From assembly GCA_035380245.1 (NCBI GenBank), contig DAOSXA010000001.1:1122716-1186715 (forward strand): DNA of 64,000 bases, in the 5' to 3' direction. The notes beneath the pieces are model-generated. The model was given only the letters and a program-made list of their open reading frames with translations, ran no database searches and was not told the DNA's origin. This document shows, piece by piece, positions 40,776 to 49,623 of this stretch. Within the stretch, counting starts at the first letter, position 1. Every line of letters starts with the position of its first letter. Both the position numbers and the translations under genes were made by a program. The DNA comes from Candidatus Zixiibacteriota bacterium. Lineage in GTDB: Bacteria > Zixibacteria > MSB-5A5 > GN15 > FEB-12.

Positions 40776-42680
40776 CTAGTCGTTCGGTGAAGAAACCGAG
40801 GACTGACGCTCACCGTCGGTCGACATGCACTCCGACCAGATACTGAACATCTCGTCGTCGCGAGTTTTAGAGTTGATCACGAGGTCGGCTCGTCCGGCGC
40901 GAATCATAGTTGTGAAGGTGTTCAGCAGATATGGATCGAAAGCCGTTCCGGATTCCGAGAGCATGATCGAGAGAGCTTTCTCGGTATCGTAGGCTTTACG
41001 GTAGACGCGGTCGGACGTGAGGGCATCGAATACGTCGGCGATACAGATGATGCGTGCTCCGAGCGGAATGTCGTCCCCCTTGAGTCCCGAAGGATAACCT
41101 CGGCCGTCGAGCCGTTCATGATGATGCAGGATCAGGGGGAAAAGGTCCCAGGGGAATTCTTTGCCTCGGAGCACCTCGATTCCAAGCTCGGGATGCTTGC
41201 GGATCGCCATAAATTCCGAGTCGGTCAGTTTCCCGGCCTTCTTCAGGATGGCATCCTCGATCCTGACTTTACCAAGGTCGTGAAGCAGAGCACCCGCAAC
41301 GATGGTTTTAAGCTGGAAAGTTTTCATCCCGAGTTCTTTGGCCAGCAGCAACGCCAGGGAAGCGACTCGATCGGAGTGACCCTTGGTGTATTTGTCTTTG
41401 CGATCGACATCTTTTGCCATCGAGTCGAAAATGTCGAGATACAACTGCTCGATCGACGCGATAACTTTCTCGGTCTGCTCGCGGCGGCCTTCGGCCTTGA
41501 CCGATCGATACAGGGCGTATGAGGATTCGAGATCGTTGAGAGCATCGTCTTTGTGGTCCATCTCGTTGTGCAGCTTGCCGCGTTCGAGCAGAATTTCCGC
41601 TTCAAGGAATTGGGCGCGGATTTGACGGGCGATGTCGATAGCTTTGTTAAAGGAATCGCGCGAGGCGAGATAATCGCGTTCCTGTCGCCGAATTTTACCG
41701 AAGATTTTATGGGTCTCGGCCAGATGACCGTTAATCACGTTGTCCTCGGTGAGACGTTTCTGGGCAGCTTCACAATGCTGACGGGCTTCTTCCAAATCGC
41801 CGTCCTGCTGGAGTAAGTCGGCCAGGTTGAGGTCAACAATCAGTTTGAGGGAGGCATCCTTGATCTGAAGCGCAGTCTCGTAAGCGCTCCGGAAATGAGT
41901 GCCTGCTTCTTGGTACCTTTCCTGCTCGATGCAGGTAATACCTATATTGTTTTCGGTATAAGCTGCTTTGCGTATTTCATTGTTCGTGCGGTATATGTCG
42001 AGCGATTCGGCGTAGAGGACCAACGCCCGCTCGCGGTCCCCTTTCATGTTGTTGATGGTGCCGAGGTTGTTGACCAGATCGGCATAAAGGGTTTGTTCGC
42101 CGAGATCGCGGGCAAGTGAGATGGCTTCATCGTAATTGATTTCAGCTTCCTCGAACTCGCCGAGGTCGACATAGACGACGCCGAGATTGCGCAACGCCCG
42201 ACAGGTGCCCTCTTTATCGCCCAGGCGACGGTAGGCGCCGATAGCCCGCTGAATATATCCCAGCGCGCGGTCGTGTTCTCCTTGTTTGGCGAGAAGTTGA
42301 CCGATCTGGATGAATGTTTCGGAGCGGATTTTGAGTTGGTCGGAATCGCGGCAGAACTCGAGGACTTTTTGATATTCGTCGATGGCTTCCTTGAGCTTGC
42401 CCTGTTTGGCGAAGATACGACCTTTTTCCTGATGGAGACTGAAGCGGAGTTCCGGGGACAAAAGGCCTACTTCTTTGGAGGCCCAGATATCCTCGACGGT
42501 TTTGAGATAACCGATCGCTCGGTCATAATCGAAACCGGCGGCGGCTTCGTTCGCCAGGGTCATGAGATTGGCGATCGTTTCCTGCCAGTCGGTCTCTGAT
42601 GAGGCTGAGCTGCGCCTCGTGAGTTGCTGGTCTTTGTTTAGTCTCTTCGAAGGATCTTCGTTGTCATGCCTACCGGGCAT
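40776..42680 (-). CDS. TPR-HD-GYP protein (putative cyclic-di-GMP phosphodiesterase)
   Basis: A 634-residue cytoplasmic protein. Residues about 35-390 are tetratricopeptide repeats (for example LRNLGVVYVDLGEFEEAEIN). Residues about 430-590 form an HD-GYP domain: HSDRVASLALLLA, HDLGKVRIEDAIL, HHHERLDGRGYP and ADVFDALTSDRVYR, with the HD pair and GYP motif intact. HD-GYP enzymes degrade c-di-GMP or related dinucleotides. Here the TPR array replaces the usual receiver domain, suggesting control by a protein partner. It overlaps the upstream TPR gene by 11 bases. Confidence 0.92.
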   Translation of the reverse strand: MPGRHDNEDPSKRLNKDQQLTRRSSASSETDWQETIANLMTLANEAAAGFDYDRAIGYLKTVEDIWASKEVGLLSPELRFSLHQEKGRIFAKQGKLKEAIDEYQKVLEFCRDSDQLKIRSETFIQIGQLLAKQGEHDRALGYIQRAIGAYRRLGDKEGTCRALRNLGVVYVDLGEFEEAEINYDEAISLARDLGEQTLYADLVNNLGTINNMKGDRERALVLYAESLDIYRTNNEIRKAAYTENNIGITCIEQERYQEAGTHFRSAYETALQIKDASLKLIVDLNLADLLQQDGDLEEARQHCEAAQKRLTEDNVINGHLAETHKIFGKIRRQERDYLASRDSFNKAIDIARQIRAQFLEAEILLERGKLHNEMDHKDDALNDLESSYALYRSVKAEGRREQTEKVIASIEQLYLDIFDSMAKDVDRKDKYTKGHSDRVASLALLLAKELGMKTFQLKTIVAGALLHDLGKVRIEDAILKKAGKLTDSEFMAIRKHPELGIEVLRGKEFPWDLFPLILHHHERLDGRGYPSGLKGDDIPLGARIICIADVFDALTSDRVYRKAYDTEKALSIMLSESGTAFDPYLLNTFTTMIRAGRADLVINSKTRDDEMFSIWSECMSTDGERQSSVSSPND

Positions 42681-43743
42681 TCAGTTTCCTCTTAAGGTTG
42701 CTGAGCACCTGAACCGAATCCTGAAAACGTCTGTCCATGCCAATTTGCTTGAACATGACCGCGGCCGCGTCGAGCTTGGCACAGGCAATATCGTAATTTC
42801 CTCGATCTTTCTCAAGCAATCCCTGCTCAAAAACGGTCTCCGCTTCCATAGCCGGCATTTTGTTGGTAACGGCCATGTTGTGCGTGACGGTCAGCATGTC
42901 CGCCGCGGCGTCGATATTGCCCATGACCCGCAGGATGCGACCGTCGATAAGGTTCAGTTCCGCTTCGAGGGCTTTTGAATTCAACCCCGGTAGAATCTTG
43001 CGAGCGGTGTCGATTACCGACTTGGCGATAATGGTCTCGCCCCGCTCCAAATGACATCGAGCAATGTTCTGGTAACAAATCTCCACCAGATTAAGGTCCT
43101 TTTCGTCCAGGGCTACCGCCAGGGCTCCGTTAAGGTTTTCCACAGCCTGATCGAATTCACCGATCTCGGTGTGAGTCAAACCTATATTCAATAAGACGTA
43201 TCCCTGACGTATAACGTTTCCTGCCGATTCGAAATCGGACAGACAAAGTTTCAAGACCTTAATCGCCTCGGCATGTTCTCCTCTGGCGGAGCGAACCGCC
43301 CCGAGCGTGTTCAGGACGGTTGCGCGGAGTTCATAGTCGGAGGTCTGGGTGGCCCATTCGAGAGCTTCCTCGCAGAGGTCTTCACAACGATTATAATTAC
43401 CCTGCTGGAACTCGGCGTTGGCGCGGTTACGAGCGCATTCGGTAGCGCCGCGATATTCACCGGCCGCGAGGAAAAGACGCTGGGCTTCGAGATAGCTGCC
43501 GTTGGCCCCCTCCCAATCCGACTGCATCATACGAGCCCGGCCGGTTTCCTTGAGCACTCCCGCTCGCAGCACCTGGTCTTGTTCCGCCTCGTTGGAGACG
43601 ATAGCCGACTTGAGCAAGTCCAGAGCGACGATCGGGTTACCCTGTTTCAGCCATCCCCGGGCCAGGTCAAGCAGCGCCCGGCCGTCGGAGATACCGGCGC
43701 AGGGTTGGGAGCCGGTGCGATATGTCGTCGTGGTGTCTAACAT
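42670..43743 (-). CDS. TPR-repeat protein
   Basis: A 357-residue soluble protein made of tetratricopeptide repeats from about residue 22 to the end (LLDLARGWLKQGNPIVALDL, ECARNRANAEFQQGNYNRCE, YVLLNIGLTHTEIGEFDQAV). No catalytic domain is visible. It overlaps and precedes the TPR-HD-GYP gene, so both are made together and may form a scaffold for the phosphodiesterase. The sequence resembles the TPR part of the downstream protein, hinting at duplication. Several GAGGAA stretches precede the ATG. Confidence 0.85.
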   Translation of the reverse strand: MLDTTTTYRTGSQPCAGISDGRALLDLARGWLKQGNPIVALDLLKSAIVSNEAEQDQVLRAGVLKETGRARMMQSDWEGANGSYLEAQRLFLAAGEYRGATECARNRANAEFQQGNYNRCEDLCEEALEWATQTSDYELRATVLNTLGAVRSARGEHAEAIKVLKLCLSDFESAGNVIRQGYVLLNIGLTHTEIGEFDQAVENLNGALAVALDEKDLNLVEICYQNIARCHLERGETIIAKSVIDTARKILPGLNSKALEAELNLIDGRILRVMGNIDAAADMLTVTHNMAVTNKMPAMEAETVFEQGLLEKDRGNYDIACAKLDAAAVMFKQIGMDRRFQDSVQVLSNLKRKLNAR

Positions 43744-43796
43744 TTTCCTCGGTTTCCTCTAATGGCTTCCTCTAATCGCTGCTTCTCACTTACTCT

Positions 43797-44360
43797 TTAG
43801 CGCAGGGAACCTCTGTCGATGAGGTCGGAAATAAGACCATAGGCCGAGAAATGGTTCAGATAACCCGTTACGGTCTTGTTGACAAAATCAACGCTGCAGA
43901 TGACATCGTCGAATTGACCGGTAACTTCGTTATAGAACCCGATACGGATGGTGGACTCGTCGACCATCGACAAATCAGCGTCGCGGTAAGACATAGTCAC
44001 CTTGACCGGCTCATCGAAAACCAGACCGTCGGTGCCAAACTCATTATAGAACACGTTGATGTCAGGAATAGAGATACTGAAAGTCGTATCATTCGGTACC
44101 GCGTGAGGCGGGATCTCCAAAATGACATCCATCAATTCCAGACGACCACCCTGTTCGGACGAAATAACCTGCTCACAATACAGGTTGGCCGGGGTCATCA
44201 GAACCGATGAGGACGAAGCCGAGCGCTGCAACAACTGCGGTTCAACGCTTGTGTTGGTGTCACCAACCGGTGAACGAGAACAACCGGCGATGGCAAGCAG
44301 GCCCGCCAGGGCGACGATCATGATCTTGTTAGTAAGACTCTTGACGTTGGCGCGTTCCAT
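43797..44360 (-). CDS. Small lipoprotein with ZU5-like domain
   Basis: A 187-residue lipoprotein. The signal peptide (MIVALAGLLAIAGC) ends in a lipobox. The mature part, GGRLELMDVILEIPPHAVPN followed by DTTFSISI, then LVFDEPVKVTMSY and FSAYGLISD, matches ZU5-like beta-sandwich domains found in secreted bacterial proteins. I start at ATG 44360 because AAGGAG lies 7 bases upstream; the longer frame adds 17 residues without a ribosome site. A sigma-54-like promoter is at 44428-44442. Function unknown. Confidence 0.8.
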   Translation of the reverse strand: MERANVKSLTNKIMIVALAGLLAIAGCSRSPVGDTNTSVEPQLLQRSASSSSVLMTPANLYCEQVISSEQGGRLELMDVILEIPPHAVPNDTTFSISIPDINVFYNEFGTDGLVFDEPVKVTMSYRDADLSMVDESTIRIGFYNEVTGQFDDVICSVDFVNKTVTGYLNHFSAYGLISDLIDRGSLR

Positions 44361-44427
44361 AGATGAACTCCTTACTACGGTATGCTTTGAACCAGACATT
44401 GACTTCTTCATTGCGAAGGGGATTATC

Positions 44428-44442
44428 GCAAGGTCTGTGCCG
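44428..44442 (-). promoter_or_regulatory. Candidate sigma-54 (-24/-12) promoter of the lipoprotein gene
   Basis: On the minus strand the sequence reads CGGCACAGACCTTGC: GG and GC are separated by exactly 10 bases, with CAC and TT as in the consensus TGGCACG-N4-TTGC. Initiation would lie near 44416, giving a leader of about 56 bases. A sigma-54 activator gene is the next gene upstream. Confidence 0.45.
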
Positions 44443-44649
44443 CAGCCGTTATTATCTTGTATGTCGCTGGCAGGTAATGAGTTGTGTGTCGTATGCAGAG
44501 CTTGGAGAAGTGATCCTTACAGAGTTGAGACGGAACGATATGATCCGGGAAGTATTCGGGTTGTAAAGGTATGTCGATGAAAACTATAGGCTTATAGCGA
44601 CAGGAAGAAAGATGGAACGTTATGTTCCGATAGCGATATTGTTACAGAA

Positions 44650-46011
44650 TCAGGTCTTGCGGCGATCCTGTTCGAATCCCCCGGCCTCAATAATACGACG
44701 CAAACGAGGTCTCGATATACCGAGGAATTTGGCAGTTAAGGTCTTGTTCCACTTGAACATATCCAGAACCTGCAGCACTATGGACTGTTCCGCTTCTTCC
44801 AGGCTAAAACCTTGTGGGGGAACATCGATCACTATCTGTTGCCGTTCGGCCAGGCTGACTCGCCCCTTTTTGAGACTTCCCTTGATGTCTTTGAGGCTAA
44901 TGGTTCTGGTCTGGGTCAGGAGCACCGCCCGCTCGATTACGTTGCAAAGCTCACGAACATTTCCCGGCCAGGAGTAGGCCATCATCTCCGAAATTGCCTT
45001 GTCGGATAGCTGCAGATCGTTTTTACGATATATGGTGGAGTAGAAATCGAGGTAATGGAGCGCTGTCCGACGGATATCCTCAGGTCGGTCGGCCAGAGGG
45101 GGCAGTTGAAGAGTCAGCAGGCTGAGCCGGAAGTAGAGGTCTTCACGGAAACGGCCCTCGTGCATGGCTTCTTCGAGGTCGATATTGGTGGCGGCAAGAA
45201 CGCGGACATCGATATCGATATGGTTAACATCACCGACTCGACGGAGTTTTTTATCTTCGAGCACTTTCAACAGCTTAGCCTGAGCCGAGGCGGTAAGGTT
45301 GCCGACTTCATCGAGGAAAATAGTCCCGCCCGCAGCGTATTCGAACAAACCCATTTTGTCGTGTTTGGCGTCGGTGAAAGCTCCCTTGACATGTCCAAAC
45401 AGTTCCGACTCGAACAGGTCATCCGGTATCGCTGAGCAGTTTACCTCAACCAGGTTATGCTTGCGGCGCATGCCGGTATGATGGAGGACCTTGGCAACCA
45501 GACCCTTACCCGAGCCGGTCGGTCCCAGTATCAAAGCGCTGGGAAAATCGACATCGGAAAGAGTTGAAATAGCGGATCGAATTTCACTGATAGCCGGGGA
45601 TTCGCCGATGATGGCGTCCAGGCCGTAGCGGCTGGGTTTTTCGCCGGAACCGGCTCCCTCCTCTTCGAGCTCGTTGAGTAACCAATCGAGGCGTCGCAGG
45701 CATTGGTCCGAGGTCAATACTTCCGACACTCCCAGTTTGGCCACCCGTCGTGCCTTTTCCTGGGTCGGTTGGTCCGATTTTCCGATCAGCTTGACTTCTT
45801 TACCGCCGGTGGCGAGAGAAACGAGGAAATCGTCACGGGCAAAATTGGGGCTGTCCAGGTCGACGAATATGGTTTTGATCCGATCTTCGGCCGAATACAA
45901 TTCGGGGCGGTCGTACCAGACCAGTCGTCCGTTTGAACCAACCTTGGAGCGAATCAATCGTTGTTGTTTTCGGTTCAGCACATCGCCGTAGACGGCGGTT
46001 TGATTCGGCAT
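44650..46011 (-). CDS. Sigma-54-dependent transcriptional activator, receiver-like N-terminus
   Basis: A 453-residue bacterial enhancer-binding protein. Residues 45-112 have a receiver-like beta/alpha pattern (TIFVDLDSPN, VKLIGKSDQP) but no clear phospho-acceptor set. The AAA+ domain follows: Walker A GPTGSGKG (163-170), Walker B TIFLDE (230-235) and the sigma-54 contact loop GAFTDA (210-215), where the usual GAFTGA has Asp at the fifth position. The C-terminus (about 400-445) is a Fis-type helix-turn-helix, LTAKFLGISRPRLRRII. It probably drives sigma-54 promoters, perhaps that of the adjacent lipoprotein. Confidence 0.9.
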   Translation of the reverse strand: MPNQTAVYGDVLNRKQQRLIRSKVGSNGRLVWYDRPELYSAEDRIKTIFVDLDSPNFARDDFLVSLATGGKEVKLIGKSDQPTQEKARRVAKLGVSEVLTSDQCLRRLDWLLNELEEEGAGSGEKPSRYGLDAIIGESPAISEIRSAISTLSDVDFPSALILGPTGSGKGLVAKVLHHTGMRRKHNLVEVNCSAIPDDLFESELFGHVKGAFTDAKHDKMGLFEYAAGGTIFLDEVGNLTASAQAKLLKVLEDKKLRRVGDVNHIDIDVRVLAATNIDLEEAMHEGRFREDLYFRLSLLTLQLPPLADRPEDIRRTALHYLDFYSTIYRKNDLQLSDKAISEMMAYSWPGNVRELCNVIERAVLLTQTRTISLKDIKGSLKKGRVSLAERQQIVIDVPPQGFSLEEAEQSIVLQVLDMFKWNKTLTAKFLGISRPRLRRIIEAGGFEQDRRKT

Positions 46012-46107
46012 GTTTTAAGCCTTCATCGGATAAACGATCATGTCCGGCTGCACAGATCAACGGGATAAATCCCGAAGAGTTAATCCGCAGGGGCTCACAG
46101 GATCAGG

Positions 46108-48588
46108 TCAGACCAGATCCTCCTGAGCGACGCGGTTGGCTTGTTCCAGCAAAGATGATAAGGTCTGTGAGGCCTCAAAAGCTTTCCTGAATTCCTCGTG
46201 GGCTCTGTCTTGTTGTCCGCTTTTCATGTATTCCACGGCTTTGTCTGCATGGTGGTGGACCTGAGCATGCGGCGTTTCGATTTTGCGGAACTCCTCCAGG
46301 TGGCGGCATTTGGTCTGTCCCGATCCGTAATACCATTTGCCGAAACGGCATTGGGTATGATCACAGGGAGTCCAGGCTTGCGGATCGATAGTTCGCTCGA
46401 TAATGTGTTGCAGACGGTCCATATATAAAACATGATCGCGCTGAGCCGCCTGGAACATGGTGATCTGGTCGGTGTCAAAGCGGAATTGATCGACAATCCG
46501 CTGGAGGCCGTTGGCCTGGCGGTTGAGTTCCTCGGCCGCCTGCGCCGATTGTTCCGATCCGCGGGCGGTATCGGTCGTAACGGTTGAGATCTGTTCGACA
46601 CTGCGGGTAACTTCTTCGGCTGCCGAGGATTGTTGTTCAGCAGCCGTGGCAATTTGCTGGATCATGTCCATCACCTGCTGGGACATGGTCACGATATCGT
46701 TCAGACTGTTGCCGGCCCGATCAACCAGTTCGCGCCCTTTGTCGACCTCCTGCACTCCGGATTCCATCGACTCTACCGCTTCCTCTGTCTGGCGCTGTAT
46801 ACCCTTGATCATCTGGCTTATCTCAGCGGTAGCTTTGCCGGTTCGTTCGGCCAGTTTGCGAACCTCATCGGCGACAACGGCAAAACCACGGCCCTGTTCA
46901 CCGGCGCGAGCGGCTTCAATGGCGGCGTTAAGAGCCAGCAGGTTGGTCTGGTCGGCAATATCATCGATCACGCGGGTGATTTCTCCGATCTGATCGGCTG
47001 AGCGCGCCAGGTCCGTTATTGACTGAGCCGACATTCGCACTACGTCTGAAATAGTTTGCATTCCCGCAATAGCGCTGTGAACCACTCGACCGCCGTCGGT
47101 GGCGGTGTTGGCGGCGTTGCGCGAGGCATCGGTTGCGACCGATGCGTTTTTAGAAGACTCGAAAATAGTCGCAGTCATTTCTTCGATAGCCGTGGAGACT
47201 TCCTGCACGCGCTGGGCCTGATCCTGTACCCCCTCGGCGATACGACCCGATGTGGCCGAGATAGTCGAGGCGGCGCTGGTTAACTCACGGGACGAGTCGG
47301 ACAGTTGCCGGATAATGTGCGTGAGGTTGTCAAGCATGGTCTTGACCGACTGGCCCAGGGTGTCCTTGGAAGAACGAGGTTGTAACCGAGCGGTCAGGTC
47401 ACCTTCAGCGATACTCTTGGCCACGAAAGAGAGATTTTTCATATAGTCGGAAAGTTTGGAGAAAGCGATCGCAAGAGTAGTTATTTCGTCGTTTCCTCGA
47501 ACTTCGAGGTGTTGCTCAACGTCTCCTTCGGCCATCTTGGTGGCGATTTCAGCTACTCGTGAGACGCGCCGTGAGATTCTCTGTGAAACGAAATACGACA
47601 ACGCCATTACGACCAGCGTGCCGAACAACCCTACCAGAAGTACGGCGATCAGTTGGCTATTAAGGTGCGCCAACACCTGTTTCTCGGGAACGATTGTAAG
47701 TAAAATAGGTGTCTCTTGAGTGTTGCCGAGAAGCCCCTCAGCTTTCGGTGAATGTACAAACGAGACCCCGAGATACGTATTTTCTCCGTTGACAGGTCTT
47801 ATTATAACCTGATCGTCAGAGGCTGAACGGATTGCCTGTTTGAGTTGTGTCCAGGTGGATTTGTCTTCAGCCGCGAGATTCCAATTCGGGTTTGCTTTTC
47901 CCGACAAGACCAAATCACGGGAGGGACAGATCAGGATACTGTGGGAGTCGTCATAACCGAAACCGGCAAGGACACTGCTGCATTTGGCGACCGCCTGGTC
48001 GATTTCGTCAAAATCCAAAAAGGCTACGAAGCCGCCGTTGACTTCTCCCGAGGAGCTGTGCGATGGATAGCAGTAAGCATAGGTGTAGCTGTTGCTCAAC
48101 CCGAGTTGTTCCATTGTTTGAGAACGAATAAGATTCACGGCCGGGTTTTCAACGTTGGCGATGTCCTTGAAATCGGTAAGTATTTTCCCCTTGAGAGCCG
48201 ATGCATCGACTTTGATTAAAGGGGATCCTGCGATTTCAACCACTCGGGCGGATTTATCGATCAGAGCTACCAGACTGAATCCGGAAGTGCCGGCCATCCA
48301 GCGCTCGAACTGCGCAGCGACTTCGGTGGTAGAATTGAACTCCAGGGCGATGCCGAACATGTCATCGCGTGTCCAGAAGGTAAATACTTCGGACCGGTTA
48401 GTCAGGATGCGATCAAGTTCATCGGCGAATTGGCCGTTTGAAACCTGGATCAAATTCTGGCTGTTCTGCTGAAACGCTGATTTTGAAAAGTTATAGAAAT
48501 AGGTGATTACAGCAACGATTACCAGCAGACTTATGAGACCGGTTCCAAGAATCTGATTCCGGATATTCCACTTAATTGACAGTTTCAC
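46108..48588 (-). CDS. Methyl-accepting chemotaxis protein with CZB domain
   Basis: An 826-residue transmembrane receptor. The first membrane helix is at about 13-32, a Cache-like periplasmic sensor at about 33-310, and the second helix at about 312-336 (LIAVLLVGLFGTLVVMAL). HAMP follows, then the signalling coiled coil with hairpin tip IADQTNLLALNAAIEAARAG. The last 110 residues form a chemoreceptor zinc-binding domain (CDHTQCRFGKWYYGSG plus spaced His residues). The start is GTG at 48588 with AGGAG 7 bases upstream. No che genes are nearby, so the kinase it controls is encoded elsewhere. Confidence 0.93.
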   Translation of the reverse strand: MKLSIKWNIRNQILGTGLISLLVIVAVITYFYNFSKSAFQQNSQNLIQVSNGQFADELDRILTNRSEVFTFWTRDDMFGIALEFNSTTEVAAQFERWMAGTSGFSLVALIDKSARVVEIAGSPLIKVDASALKGKILTDFKDIANVENPAVNLIRSQTMEQLGLSNSYTYAYCYPSHSSSGEVNGGFVAFLDFDEIDQAVAKCSSVLAGFGYDDSHSILICPSRDLVLSGKANPNWNLAAEDKSTWTQLKQAIRSASDDQVIIRPVNGENTYLGVSFVHSPKAEGLLGNTQETPILLTIVPEKQVLAHLNSQLIAVLLVGLFGTLVVMALSYFVSQRISRRVSRVAEIATKMAEGDVEQHLEVRGNDEITTLAIAFSKLSDYMKNLSFVAKSIAEGDLTARLQPRSSKDTLGQSVKTMLDNLTHIIRQLSDSSRELTSAASTISATSGRIAEGVQDQAQRVQEVSTAIEEMTATIFESSKNASVATDASRNAANTATDGGRVVHSAIAGMQTISDVVRMSAQSITDLARSADQIGEITRVIDDIADQTNLLALNAAIEAARAGEQGRGFAVVADEVRKLAERTGKATAEISQMIKGIQRQTEEAVESMESGVQEVDKGRELVDRAGNSLNDIVTMSQQVMDMIQQIATAAEQQSSAAEEVTRSVEQISTVTTDTARGSEQSAQAAEELNRQANGLQRIVDQFRFDTDQITMFQAAQRDHVLYMDRLQHIIERTIDPQAWTPCDHTQCRFGKWYYGSGQTKCRHLEEFRKIETPHAQVHHHADKAVEYMKSGQQDRAHEEFRKAFEASQTLSSLLEQANRVAQEDLV

Positions 48589-49017
48589 TCGTTATCTCCT
48601 GTTTCAACCCGTGAGCGGATTACTCGGACAATAGTCTAGTGGTATATTTGTCGGCAAAATGGCGCTGTTTGTGAACCTCTGGTCGTTGGTTTACATCAAC
48701 TCCGCCAACCGGTTGCGGGCTATCAGCTGCCTTGAGAGGCACGTTTGCAGCTCTTGAACCTGTTAAGTGCCATTCGTCTGATATCTTTTTATAGGTCAAC
48801 GGTATCGGGGTGACGCGAAGTCGCTTGCTGGGCGGGATCAGGGCTGTAATCGCGTATTCGGGATGTATGTTTTTTCCCGGTAAGCAGTAGCAGGTGGTGG
48901 TTTTCGAGACACTATATCGCGGAAGTCCTGATAGTCTCGTATCATATTAGTAGTTTGAAGTTTACAATTTGCCCCGGTATGCTATCTTCGATGGGCTACC
49001 GATGATCATGTACAAGT
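48589..49017. promoter_or_regulatory. Divergent regulatory region with candidate promoter for the sigma-CHAT operon
   Basis: No gene is supported in these 429 bases between the receptor and the sigma factor genes. On the plus strand TTTACA (48961-48966) and TATCTT (48983-48988) with a 16-base spacer could serve the sigma factor gene, whose ATG lies 30 bases after the -10. I found no clear ECF-type -35 (GGAAC) with correct spacing that would show autoregulation. Confidence 0.4.
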
Positions 49018-49590
49018 ATGGCTAGTAAGCAGAAATTAACTCTTGCCGAATTGGTCGGTAAGTGTCTCGAAGGAGATGCCGAGGCCTGGTCCCGGTTGGT
49101 CGATGTGATCACGCCGGTGATTCTATCCGTATGTCGTTCCATGGGGCTCACCCGTGAGGACAGCCTCGACATTTTCGGTCAGACCTGTTATCTGCTATTA
49201 ACCAACCTGGAGCGTTTGACCTCTCCGGACAAGGTAATCGCTTATGTCGCTACCACTACGCGCCGTGAAGTGCTGGCCAGTGTTCGTCGCGGACGGTTGT
49301 TCGAGGCGGCGCGAGAATCGGGCGTAATCGATGTGATCGGGCATAGTACGGCTAATCCTGAGCAGTTGGCCGAGCAGGCGGAAGAGACGGAGATTCTGAT
49401 GAAAGCTATCTGGAAGCTGCCGGAACGTGACGCCCGCCTGATGTACCACCTGTTTTTGGATCCGTCGGAGCCTTCTTATGAAGAAATATCCGAAAGACTG
49501 AAAATACCGGTGGCCTCAATAGGCCCTACCCGGGCTCGCTGCCTCCTCAAGTTGAGCAGAATTTTAAAGCGAATGGGGGACCTGTTTTAG
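49018..49590 (+). CDS. ECF-like RNA polymerase sigma factor
   Basis: A 190-residue sigma-70 family protein with region 2 (about 25-85; DAEAWSRLVDVITPVILSV, DSLDIFGQTCYLLLTNLERL) and region 4 (about 125-185; LMKAIWKLPERDARLMYHLF, YEEISERLKIPVASIGPTRA). Region 3 is absent, as in ECF factors. The IPVASIGPTRARCLLKL helix-turn-helix would read the -35. The ATG at 49018 has no good ribosome site, and the message may be nearly leaderless. It heads a four-gene unit with a putative anti-sigma, TPR-CHAT and subtilase. Confidence 0.9.
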   Translation: MASKQKLTLAELVGKCLEGDAEAWSRLVDVITPVILSVCRSMGLTREDSLDIFGQTCYLLLTNLERLTSPDKVIAYVATTTRREVLASVRRGRLFEAARESGVIDVIGHSTANPEQLAEQAEETEILMKAIWKLPERDARLMYHLFLDPSEPSYEEISERLKIPVASIGPTRARCLLKLSRILKRMGDLF

Positions 49591-49623
49591 GAGTATTTTT
49601 GCCGTTTGTTACGGCTCTTACAA

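Noticed and set aside
44670..44700. A TTCGAATCC stretch resembling a tRNA T-loop
   Set aside because: It lies inside the coding sequence of the sigma-54 activator and no acceptor or anticodon stems can be drawn around it.
48720..48760. GGCACG...TTGC pattern considered as a sigma-54 promoter for the sigma-CHAT operon
   Set aside because: GG and GC are only 7 bases apart, not 10, so the element cannot be a -24/-12 promoter.
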